From assembly GCA_021851985.1 (NCBI GenBank), contig JAJZOS010000051.1:1-6074 (forward strand): a DNA stretch of 6,074 nt. Direction: 5' to 3'. Source of the DNA: Microcaldota archaeon. GTDB lineage: Archaea > Micrarchaeota > Micrarchaeia > Micrarchaeales > CABMGC01. A program made the position numbers and the translations under genes. Below, piece after piece: positions 1 through 5,821 of this stretch. The notes beneath the pieces were generated by a model that had not been told where the DNA came from, ran no database searches, and was given only the letters and a program-made list of their open reading frames with translations. The first letter of the stretch is position 1. Every line of letters begins with the position of its first letter.

Positions 1-1
1 G

Positions 2-1249
2 GGTCTAAGTATCCAAAAAAGAGCGGAATATATGCATAAGCTCGCAGCCGTTTTAAGGAACAAAAAAGAGGAGTATGGGATGTTGATAACAAAAGAAATG
101 GGAAAAGTGTTACCCCAGTCAATTGCGGAGATAGAGAAGTGTGCACTGACCGCAGATTTATTTGCAGATGTTTCTAGTGAGTGGTTGAAGGATGAAACAG
201 TAAATATTGAAGGAAAACGCGCCATAATAACATTTGAGCCGGTAGGAGAGGTATTAGCGATAATGCCGTGGAATTTCCCATTCTGGCAAGCGCTTCGTTG
301 TGCTATACCTGCCATGATGGCTGGAAACGTAGTTGTATTGAGGCATTCAAATCTGGTGCCGATGTGTGCATTGGCTATAGAAGAGGTCTTTAAACTGGCA
401 GGCTTCCCCCAAAACGTTTTTAAGACAGTAGTAACTGATCATGCCACAGTCGACGAGCTAATACGAAATAAGTCTGTAACGGCAGTATCCGTCACTGGCA
501 GTGTTGAAACTGGAAGGACCGTTGCAAGGATCGCAGGGGGAAGTCTGAAAAAGGTAGTTTTAGAACTAGGGGGTTCTGATCCGTTCATAGTATTAAATGA
601 TGCTGATATAAATTTCGCGTGCAAAAATGCCGTCGATGCCAGATTAATCAGCAATGGACAGAGTTGTATATGCGCAAAGCGGTTTATTGTAACAAAAAAT
701 ATTGCAACTGAATTTACCCAAAAATTGGTGGATATGACCAAATCCCTGACAGTTGGAAACCCTGCCGATAACTCTACAGTAGTCGGGCCTTTGGCAAGTA
801 AACAGCAATTGCTTACTATAACAAAACAAGTCAATGACGCAAAGCGAAAAGGCGCCAAAGTCCTGTGCGGAGGAAAGTCAATCGAAAGCCCCGGATTTTT
901 CTTTGAGCCTACAGTCATAACCGGGATAAAGAATGGAATGTCAGTAGCACATCAAGAAATATTCGGGCCGGTCTCAGTTATACTTATTGCAGAAGATGAA
1001 AAGGATGCCATCTCTATAGCTAATAACTCAGATTTCGGTCTCGGTGCAAGTGTCTGGACAAAAGATATCGCTAATGGCGAGAAAATTGCCAGGCGCATGG
1101 ATAGCGGACTAGTTTATGTAAATGAGATAGTCAAATCTGATCCAAGACTTCCTTTTGGAGGAATTAAAATAAGTGGGATTGGCAGGGAGCTCTCTCGTTA
1201 TGGGCTCCTAGAATTTGTAAATATAAAATCTATAGTAACCCCTGCATAG
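2..1249 (+). CDS. NAD(P)-dependent semialdehyde dehydrogenase, GabD1/Sad type (5' end missing)
   Basis: Aldehyde dehydrogenase superfamily, closest by eye to the short succinate-semialdehyde dehydrogenases (GabD1/Sad). The reading frame is open to the left edge: codons from base 2 read GLSIQKRAEY before the Met at 32 and continue the family alignment, so that Met is internal and roughly 40 N-terminal residues lie outside the window. Numbering from that Met: PWNFP with oxyanion Asn81, general base Glu178 in LELGG, catalytic Cys212 in NGQSC, cofactor motif EIFGPV at 309-314, and a C-terminal FGGIK/SGIGREL block at 375-387. These show an intact catalytic core. Position 104 is Arg where the family has the ribose-binding Lys, and Asn107 stands where NAD-specific enzymes usually have Glu, which suggests NADP may be accepted. 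Beside LAT, the inferred job is oxidation of allysine to 2-aminoadipate; succinate or glutarate semialdehyde remain alternatives. It converges with the next gene. Confidence 0.93.
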   Translation, partial: GLSIQKRAEYMHKLAAVLRNKKEEYGMLITKEMGKVLPQSIAEIEKCALTADLFADVSSEWLKDETVNIEGKRAIITFEPVGEVLAIMPWNFPFWQALRCAIPAMMAGNVVVLRHSNLVPMCALAIEEVFKLAGFPQNVFKTVVTDHATVDELIRNKSVTAVSVTGSVETGRTVARIAGGSLKKVVLELGGSDPFIVLNDADINFACKNAVDARLISNGQSCICAKRFIVTKNIATEFTQKLVDMTKSLTVGNPADNSTVVGPLASKQQLLTITKQVNDAKRKGAKVLCGGKSIESPGFFFEPTVITGIKNGMSVAHQEIFGPVSVILIAEDEKDAISIANNSDFGLGASVWTKDIANGEKIARRMDSGLVYVNEIVKSDPRLPFGGIKISGIGRELSRYGLLEFVNIKSIVTPA

Positions 1250-1251
1250 GC

Positions 1252-1299
1252 AAAGTATCCCGAATATTACTTATAGAACTCTGGTTGGTGGAATACTTT
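1252..1299. repeat. Inverted repeat between convergent genes
   Basis: AAAGTAT at 1252-1258 is the exact reverse complement of ATACTTT at 1293-1299. The pairing extends through CC/GG with a one-base bulge, and the loop is about 34 bases. It fills the 49-base gap between the convergent dehydrogenase genes and ends on the stop codon of the minus-strand gene. It could help end transcription in both directions, but there is no strong oligo-T tract after either arm, so the role is a guess. Confidence 0.3.
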
Positions 1300-2456
1300 C
1301 AGTTATTTTCTATCCAGATCTTCATTGCTCTTTTCTCTAAATCTTTAAATAAAACTGCAGGGTTTAATGCTAGCTCAGGAGGAATGACCCCTGTCTTGGT
1401 AATTTCCCCTTTATCAATCAGCTGTGCTACAACGGAAGGCGCCACGCCAGTATTCCATGAGCCGGCAGGAATATTCCATTTTTCATTCGTAAAACTCTGA
1501 CAATACGCAGTGATTTTTTTGGGCTTGCCTTTGGAAGTTCCGGTCACCTGGACTCTTAGAAATTCTATATCATTTATTTTTGTATTGGACATCGGTATAA
1601 ATTTCTCCGTCATCTTTACTATTAAATCTCTTGGTGATACCAAATTGCCATTCGGTAATTTAACCACCTCACTCGAGTTAAATCCGATATTCATCAGTAA
1701 CTTTATTTGATTAACAAGAGAGACGTCGAAACCACCTCTAAACCAACAGTTTTCTGTTGTGGGGAATGAGGTCGGCAATGTTGCAGCTTCAGAATGCAGC
1801 GTGAAGAAGCAGTTTGCATTTCCAAGTGGTTTCGGAAACTCCTTTTCCTCGTAACCGCTAATAGGCTCAGTTTCTACATACTTACCATTTTTAAATATTA
1901 TCGGTTTATCGCCAAATTCTTCGAAAAGCGTAAGTATACTGTAGGGAAGAACCAATGAGGTACTATATTCTGTATAGTCTTTGTCTGCAAAGCTTATATC
2001 AATAGTATTTATTTTATCCAGTCTACTTGCGGCGCCGGCCGTGAGCACGTTGGTTATCCCTGGGGAAGAACCCATTCCTGGAATTGCCAATATACCCTTC
2101 TCCTTGAAATCTTTATCAAATGCCAGTTGTTTTTTGGTAGTATGAAACATGCCACCCAAGTCTAGATAATTTACACCTGCTTCTAGGCATGCAGACATTA
2201 CATCTAGATTGAAATAATAATTTACGGCGTTTATCAGAACGGTCGCTTTAGAATCTTTTAATACTTTTACCAGTTCAGCTCTATCTTTAACATTTATAGC
2301 TAAAGTCTTAACCTTACGTTTTGGGTACCTATCAGCAAGCCGATCCGCGCGTCCCAGCTCTCTATCCGCAAAAATTAGTTCTCCACGGTAAGTTTCCAGC
2401 AGGTCCGTGCCTATAACAGCACCCATCTCCCCACAGCCCAGTAAAAATATGCCCGT
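1299..2456 (-). CDS. Saccharopine dehydrogenase-fold oxidoreductase, lysine 6-dehydrogenase-like
   Basis: NAD(P)-dependent oxidoreductase with an N-terminal Rossmann fold and the saccharopine dehydrogenase C-terminal domain. Counting from the proposed ACG start (385 residues): GCGEMG at 7-12 is the dinucleotide loop, Asp31 ends beta-2 (an acidic residue there usually favours NAD), NYLDLGG lies near 96-102 and PGMGSSPG near 126-133. The C-terminal stretch VAQLIDKGEITKTGVIPPE (343-361) resembles the end of bacterial lysine 6-dehydrogenase more than yeast saccharopine reductase, as I recall those sequences. It could deaminate lysine to allysine, or act on saccharopine or piperideine carboxylate; the substrate is not certain. 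It lies 46 bases after LAT on the same strand. No ATG, GTG or TTG in this frame preserves the GxGxxG loop: the first in-frame ATG (2424-2426) lies inside it and an in-frame TGA sits at 2466-2468. The start chosen here is ACG at 2454-2456, preceded by an SD motif. A sequencing error or broken start is the alternative. Confidence 0.85.
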   Translation of the reverse strand, partial: TGIFLLGCGEMGAVIGTDLLETYRGELIFADRELGRADRLADRYPKRKVKTLAINVKDRAELVKVLKDSKATVLINAVNYYFNLDVMSACLEAGVNYLDLGGMFHTTKKQLAFDKDFKEKGILAIPGMGSSPGITNVLTAGAASRLDKINTIDISFADKDYTEYSTSLVLPYSILTLFEEFGDKPIIFKNGKYVETEPISGYEEKEFPKPLGNANCFFTLHSEAATLPTSFPTTENCWFRGGFDVSLVNQIKLLMNIGFNSSEVVKLPNGNLVSPRDLIVKMTEKFIPMSNTKINDIEFLRVQVTGTSKGKPKKITAYCQSFTNEKWNIPAGSWNTGVAPSVVAQLIDKGEITKTGVIPPELALNPAVLFKDLEKRAMKIWIENN

Positions 2457-2467
2457 ATAAGCACCTC
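2454..2467 (-). promoter_or_regulatory. Shine-Dalgarno motif and probable non-AUG (ACG) start
   Basis: On the minus strand GAGGTG (2467-2462) is followed by five bases and then ACG (2456-2454), so GAGG lies 7 bases from the ACG, a normal SD spacing. Initiation here gives (M)GIFLLGCGEMG, the usual short lead-in to a Rossmann beta-1. ACG is one base from ATG. The competing choices are worse: ATA at 2450-2448 is 13 bases from GAGG, and GTG at 2464-2462 is in another frame and would need one more T in the five-T run at 2443-2447. Confidence 0.5.
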
Positions 2468-2489
2468 AGATTAGTAGATGCATCTATTT

Positions 2490-2497
2490 TATTTAAA
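2490..2497 (-). promoter_or_regulatory. Possible TATA box for the saccharopine dehydrogenase-like gene
   Basis: TTTAAATA on the minus strand in the LAT/oxidoreductase gap, the same octamer that precedes the gene at 6027. Its centre predicts a transcript start near 2468, directly before the SD motif, which would leave a leader of about 12 bases to the ACG. If used, the second gene has its own promoter in addition to read-through from LAT. AT-rich gaps produce such octamers by chance, so confidence is moderate. Confidence 0.4.
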
Positions 2498-2502
2498 GAC
2501 CC

Positions 2503-4068
2503 TCACAATTTCAGGTTTAGCTCTTCGCCCATAACGTCGGCGGCCGTCGTTAGTAGACTCGGCACTTGATTTATTTCTAGGCTCATCTTGGTCACGGCAG
2601 GGATGTCTACGTTTTTATCAGGTATTTTATCTAGTACCGGTGTCTGTGCTGGTTTCTGGACCTCGGACCCTTTTTTGTTTTCTAGGCTTACTGGAAGCGC
2701 TATTTTAGAAACAGTAAGTACGGTCTTTCTATGGATTGGCTGCTCTTTTGCAGATATCTCACCGGCAACTTTCTCTAGTATCGACAGTGCTTCGTTGATA
2801 TGTGTTTCTTCGACTATTAGCGCCGGCCTGAACCTTATTCCACTCGAACCGGTTCTTAAAATAAGAAGCTTGTTATTATATGCCCTATCATAAAATTCTT
2901 CCCTCAATGCTGGACTTGGCAAATCGAATGCGCACATGAGTCCCTTGCCGCGAGAATTACTTATAAGATCTGGGAATTTATCTTGTAGCTCAACAAGTCC
3001 TTTCAAGAATATCTTTCCCATTTTTGCCGCATTGTCAACAAGTTTATCCTCTTCAATTATCTCTAAATAACGTGTTGCCCTCACCATATCAGTTAGATTT
3101 CCACCCCATGTAGAATCAATTCTGTTCGGGACTCTAAAAACATGATCACGTATGTCTTCTAGTTTCGGTCCGGCCATTATTCCGCACACCTGCATCTTCT
3201 TTCCAAATGCCAAAATGTCAGGTTTGACGTCAAAATGCTGGTGCGCCCACCATTTACCAGTTATACCGACCCCGCTCTGTACCTCGTCAACTACGAAAAG
3301 CATGTCATTCTCCGCGGTTATCTTCCTGATTGCCTGAAAATACTCTTTTCTGAACTGATGGTCCCCCCCTTCCCCTTGGATAGGTTCCATTATAAATGCT
3401 GCAATATGGTCGCCCTGCTCAGCAATCGCCTTCTGGATTTCATCGAGGCTTTTTTGTTCTAGCTCCTGAACCTTCTTTAGATTCTCATCGTTTAAAGGGA
3501 AGGTAATCTTTGGATTTGTAACTCTCGGCCAGTTAAATCGTGGAAAGTACTGCACTTTCTTTATGCTAGAGGTGTTTGTTAGCGCCAGAGTATACCCAGA
3601 CCTTCCGTGAAACGCCTCATTTAGATGTATGACCTTTTGCCCACGCACATCCTGTATGCCCTTGCTGAAGTTTTTCTTGATTTTCCAGTCAAATGCGGTT
3701 TTTAGTGCGTTTTCCACCGCAAGTGCGCCCCCTTCTATAAAAAAGAAATACTTCATATAAGAAGGAGTGGCTATCTTTGACAGAGTATCTACAAATTCAG
3801 CCATTTCGGTAGTGAGCACATCACTGTTAGTCGGTTTATTGATGGCCACGCGGTACAGTTTTTTTAAGAAATTTGGCTCAAACATCTTCTGATGGTTCAT
3901 TCCTATAGCGGAGGAGGCGAAAAAACCAAAGAAATCGAGGTATTTTTTGCCCGTTTTGGAATCGTATAAGTACATACCCTTGCTTTTTTCAAGGTCTAGG
4001 ACAAAGTCAAAAACATCATTAACCATCCGCTTGTGTATCACTGCATGAACATCTTCAGGAGCTATCAT
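2503..4068 (-). CDS. lat: L-lysine 6-aminotransferase (LAT) with long C-terminal tail
   Basis: PLP-dependent class-III aminotransferase that converts L-lysine plus 2-oxoglutarate to allysine plus glutamate; cytosolic. Landmarks closely follow the actinobacterial LAT family: INKPTNSDV at 76-84, phosphate-loop EGGALAVENA at 112-121, FHGRSGYT at 153-160 with Arg156, EPIQGEGGD at 228-236 with Glu233 matching the substrate-gating Glu of mycobacterial LAT, PLP-pyridine Asp261 in VVDEVQSG, Schiff-base Lys290 in AFGKKMQVCG, DSTWGGNLTD at 318-327, and RFRP with Arg412, the likely 2-oxoglutarate carboxylate anchor. Asp318 replaces an Asn in the mycobacterial enzyme. The LAT fold should end near residue 440 (family about 450 residues); here about 80 more follow, rich in Lys, Pro and Val and probably disordered. 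The start is supported by an SD (GAGG, five-base spacer) and by family alignment from residue 7. It is the first gene of a minus-strand unit, 46 bases before the oxidoreductase. Confidence 0.95.
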   Translation of the reverse strand: MIAPEDVHAVIHKRMVNDVFDFVLDLEKSKGMYLYDSKTGKKYLDFFGFFASSAIGMNHQKMFEPNFLKKLYRVAINKPTNSDVLTTEMAEFVDTLSKIATPSYMKYFFFIEGGALAVENALKTAFDWKIKKNFSKGIQDVRGQKVIHLNEAFHGRSGYTLALTNTSSIKKVQYFPRFNWPRVTNPKITFPLNDENLKKVQELEQKSLDEIQKAIAEQGDHIAAFIMEPIQGEGGDHQFRKEYFQAIRKITAENDMLFVVDEVQSGVGITGKWWAHQHFDVKPDILAFGKKMQVCGIMAGPKLEDIRDHVFRVPNRIDSTWGGNLTDMVRATRYLEIIEEDKLVDNAAKMGKIFLKGLVELQDKFPDLISNSRGKGLMCAFDLPSPALREEFYDRAYNNKLLILRTGSSGIRFRPALIVEETHINEALSILEKVAGEISAKEQPIHRKTVLTVSKIALPVSLENKKGSEVQKPAQTPVLDKIPDKNVDIPAVTKMSLEINQVPSLLTTAADVMGEELNLKL

Positions 4069-4073
4069 ATAAT

Positions 4074-4077
4074 CCTC
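4074..4077 (-). promoter_or_regulatory. Shine-Dalgarno motif of LAT
   Basis: GAGG on the minus strand with a five-base spacer (ATTAT) before the LAT ATG. It fixes the start and shows that this organism uses SD-led initiation as well as leaderless mRNA. Confidence 0.7.
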
Positions 4078-4115
4078 TAACGTTTTTCCGGTACGTTACT
4101 ATATGGAGAGAGTTC

Positions 4116-4123
4116 ATATATAT
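4116..4123 (-). promoter_or_regulatory. TATA box for LAT
   Basis: ATATATAT within CATATATATG. Read on the minus strand, its centre predicts a transcript start near 4094, giving a leader of about 26 bases that contains the SD. A second run, TATATATAAT at 4136-4145, is a possible upstream alternative with a start near 4114. Confidence 0.55.
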
Positions 4124-4178
4124 GCAATCTGGTCGTATATATAATTTTTGCATCGGTGTAAAATTATCAGGTAATCTT

Positions 4179-4225
4179 TATGAGTATCCAGACTAGTATT
4201 ATGTGTATCTAGTACTCTATTCATA
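4179..4225. repeat. Imperfect dyad, possible operator
   Basis: TATGAGTA (4179-4186) and ACTAG (4192-4196) on the left mirror CTAGTACTC (4209-4217) and CATA (4222-4225) on the right, with interruptions of five and four bases. CTAGTA is also directly repeated 16 bases apart (4193, 4209). It lies between the LAT promoter and the internal TATA box, where a regulator of both directions could bind. No bound protein can be named; an Lrp-type regulator is only a guess from the amino-acid context. Confidence 0.3.
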
Positions 4226-4254
4226 GTAGAAACGTTTTTTAGCCTCCACAAGGG

Positions 4255-4262
4255 TATAAATA
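4255..4262 (+). promoter_or_regulatory. Orphan TATA box in the intergenic region
   Basis: TATAAATA, a very good archaeal TATA match, predicting a transcript start near 4284. No gene starts there; the RNA would be either a leader of about 158 bases for the aminotransferase at 4442 or a separate small RNA. Just downstream lie the CCTACCGTAGG dyad and an SD-led six-codon frame. Confidence 0.45.
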
Positions 4263-4308
4263 CAGTTTTTGTTCGCCACTCGCTAAAAACCTACCGTAGG
4301 AGCCGTTA

Positions 4309-4329
4309 ATGCTCTTTGTTTGCCAATAA
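4309..4329 (+). CDS. Possible leader minigene (MLFVCQ)
   Basis: GGAG at 4299-4302, a six-base spacer, then ATG and five more sense codons ending in TAA: Met-Leu-Phe-Val-Cys-Gln. It begins about 25 bases after the start predicted from the orphan TATA box. It may be a regulatory leader peptide or a chance match; it has no run of Lys codons as expected of a lysine attenuator. Confidence 0.15.
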   Translation: MLFVCQ

Positions 4330-4412
4330 GCCGATATGACACACATGCTTTCGCATCATATTGATCTTAATTTGTCCTTATCTTAAAGGTTAAGCTGGCA
4401 CTTCATCGAATG

Positions 4413-4419
4413 TATATAA
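4413..4419 (+). promoter_or_regulatory. TATA box for the second aminotransferase (leaderless)
   Basis: TATATAA after a BRE-like CGAATG. The centre is 26 bases before the ATG at 4442, so transcription should begin at or next to the start codon. There is no SD before this ATG, consistent with leaderless translation. Confidence 0.6.
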
Positions 4420-4441
4420 CCTATTACTCGATATAAAAGAT

Positions 4442-5821
4442 ATGGACTTCAAAGACCTACACTTTGCGGGCGCTCCAAAGATTACTATAGACCCGCCGGG
4501 GCCAAAAGCGAAGAAAATATTGGATTTACAGGCAAACGCCGAGGGAAACGCGATTTATTATCCAAAGATTCTACCGTTTGTGCCTGATGAAGGCAAGGGT
4601 GCAACAATAAAAGATGTCGATGGAAATATCTTCCTAGATTTTTATGCTGGCGTATCAGTTCTCAATTTTGGTCATTCAAATCCGTATATATTGGAAAGTG
4701 CATTAAGTCAGTTAAAGAAACTGGCGCATACTCTTGATTTTCCCACGACGGCAAGAATAGAATTGGTTAAAAGATTGTTGGCCATGGCGCCAGGAAACCT
4801 TAAAGCCGATTCAAGAGTAGTTTTCGGCGGTCCAACCGGTTCTGATGCCGTGGAATCTGCGATAAAACTAGCCAAGTTTAATACCAAACGACACTCAATA
4901 ATAGCTTTTCAGGGATCATACCATGGGCAAACTACTATGGCCCTTGCTGCGACTGCAGAAAAGAAGTACCGGGAGAATTATTCACCTCTAGGTCCTGAGG
5001 TTCATTTTGCCCCATATCCAAATGCTTATAGAAACCCATTTAATATCGACGACCCTAAAGAGTGCGCGCAGCTCTGTGTTGGTTATCTAGAAAATATGAT
5101 TGAGAGTGGGGAATCTGGCATTTTGCAGCCTGCGGCAGTAATAATGGAGCCGATACAAGGGGAAGGGGGCATCATAATTCCTCCAGATAATTTTATGAGG
5201 GACGTAGAAAGAATATGCCGAAAGAACAACGTAATCCTTATAGCGGATGAGGTGCAGAGTGCATTTGGCAGAGCAGGAAAATGGTTTGCATCGGAGTATT
5301 CTGGCGCAAATCCAGACATAATAACGATGGCTAAATCAATTGGCGGAATAGGGCTACCGCTCTCTGGCATCTTATACAGACGGGACTTAGATAACTGGAA
5401 GCCCGGGGCCCACTTGGGAACTTTCCGCGGAGATGTGGTTGCAATGGCAGCCGGCGTAGCGGCGATAGACTTTGCAAGGGATAATGACCTTCTATCGCAC
5501 GTCAATAAAATAGGCGATGAAGCACTGGCGCGTTTGAAGGATTTCGCTAAAGATCACAAAAGTATCGGAGATGTCAGAGGCAGAGGACTGTTCATAGGGG
5601 TTGAATTCGTAAAAGACAGAAAAACTAAGGTGCATTGGAAAGAGATCTGTGACAGGATACAAATCGAATCCTTCAAAAAAGGTCTTTTGATTTGGAGAGC
5701 TGGTGCAAATGGCAATATAATAAGGATTATGCCACCATTAACGATTACTGGTGAATTGATGACTAAGGGGCTCGAGATATTCGAGAAAGAAGTAAAATCC
5801 GCCGAGATTAGTCTTAGTTAG
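4442..5821 (+). CDS. Class-III aminotransferase, diaminobutyrate/omega-amino-acid type
   Basis: PLP-dependent fold-type I enzyme of 459 residues with a complete active site: phosphate-cup GPTGSDAVE at 130-138, SYHGQT at 159-164, EPIQGEGG at 236-243, PLP-pyridine Asp269 in ADEVQS, Schiff-base Lys298 in TMAKSIGG, GTFRGD at 326-331 and Arg428 in RIMPPL. PPGPKAK at 18-24 is the N-terminal hallmark of the archaeal ornithine aminotransferase/broad amino-acid racemase family known from Pyrococcus. However, HTLD (96-99), GPTG and GTFRG are typical of diaminobutyrate-2-oxoglutarate aminotransferases (Dat/EctB), with Asp331 where those have Asn. It could therefore transaminate a diamine amino acid (diaminobutyrate, ornithine, lysine, GABA) or racemise; no ectA/ectC partners are present. 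It has its own leaderless promoter, divergent from LAT, and its final eight bases overlap the next gene on the opposite strand. The family is certain, the substrate is not. Confidence 0.93.
   Translation: MDFKDLHFAGAPKITIDPPGPKAKKILDLQANAEGNAIYYPKILPFVPDEGKGATIKDVDGNIFLDFYAGVSVLNFGHSNPYILESALSQLKKLAHTLDFPTTARIELVKRLLAMAPGNLKADSRVVFGGPTGSDAVESAIKLAKFNTKRHSIIAFQGSYHGQTTMALAATAEKKYRENYSPLGPEVHFAPYPNAYRNPFNIDDPKECAQLCVGYLENMIESGESGILQPAAVIMEPIQGEGGIIIPPDNFMRDVERICRKNNVILIADEVQSAFGRAGKWFASEYSGANPDIITMAKSIGGIGLPLSGILYRRDLDNWKPGAHLGTFRGDVVAMAAGVAAIDFARDNDLLSHVNKIGDEALARLKDFAKDHKSIGDVRGRGLFIGVEFVKDRKTKVHWKEICDRIQIESFKKGLLIWRAGANGNIIRIMPPLTITGELMTKGLEIFEKEVKSAEISLS

Larger units (their letters stand above)
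4069..4441. other. 373-base divergent intergenic region
   Basis: Separates LAT (minus) from the second aminotransferase (plus). It holds at least two minus-strand TATA-like runs (4116-4123, 4136-4145), an imperfect dyad with a direct repeat CTAGTA (4193-4198 and 4209-4214), a strong plus-strand TATA box at 4255-4262 with no annotated gene behind it, a small dyad CCTACCGTAGG (4290-4300), an SD-led six-codon frame (4299-4329), a weak hairpin ATGC-TTTC-GCAT (4344-4355) and the proximal TATA box at 4413-4419. I recognise no tRNA, C/D-box or known riboswitch and no longer coding frame. The length and motif density suggest regulation of both flanking genes. Confidence 0.6.

Noticed and set aside
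439..918. 159-codon minus-strand frame opposite the aldehyde dehydrogenase
   Set aside because: It lies wholly inside a gene with intact catalytic motifs, shows no recognisable domain, and is best explained as a shadow of the + strand codons. The same holds for the frame at 644-829.
2424..2426. ATG at 2424-2426 as the true start of the oxidoreductase
   Set aside because: It would delete beta-1 and most of the GxGxxG cofactor loop, which is clearly encoded immediately upstream in the same frame, and no SD stands before it at useful spacing.
2466..2468. UGA recoding (a sense codon or selenocysteine) at the in-frame TGA before the oxidoreductase
   Set aside because: LAT and the oxidoreductase both appear to end at TGA in normal places, so UGA is a stop here. 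No SECIS-like element was seen, the residue would fall before the fold, and the SD-ACG explanation needs less.
4344..4355. Hairpin ATGC-TTTC-GCAT as a terminator or riboswitch element
   Set aside because: The four-base-pair stem has no extension and no T-run after it; such matches are common by chance.
4429..4438. TATA-like GATATAAAAG just before the ATG at 4442
   Set aside because: It is only about 8 bases from the start codon, so a transcript from it would begin inside the gene; TATATAA at 4413 has the correct spacing.
5083..5505. 140-codon minus-strand frame opposite the second aminotransferase
   Set aside because: It is antisense to the well-conserved PLP active-site region and has no promoter or domain of its own. 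The plus-strand frames at 1285-1500, 1510-1710, 2588-2893, 3152-3337 and 3235-3462 were dropped for the same reason.
4442..5821. Ectoine biosynthesis (EctB)
   Set aside because: Some motifs are shared, but no EctA acetyltransferase or EctC synthase is adjacent and the N-terminus is of the archaeal OAT/racemase type.
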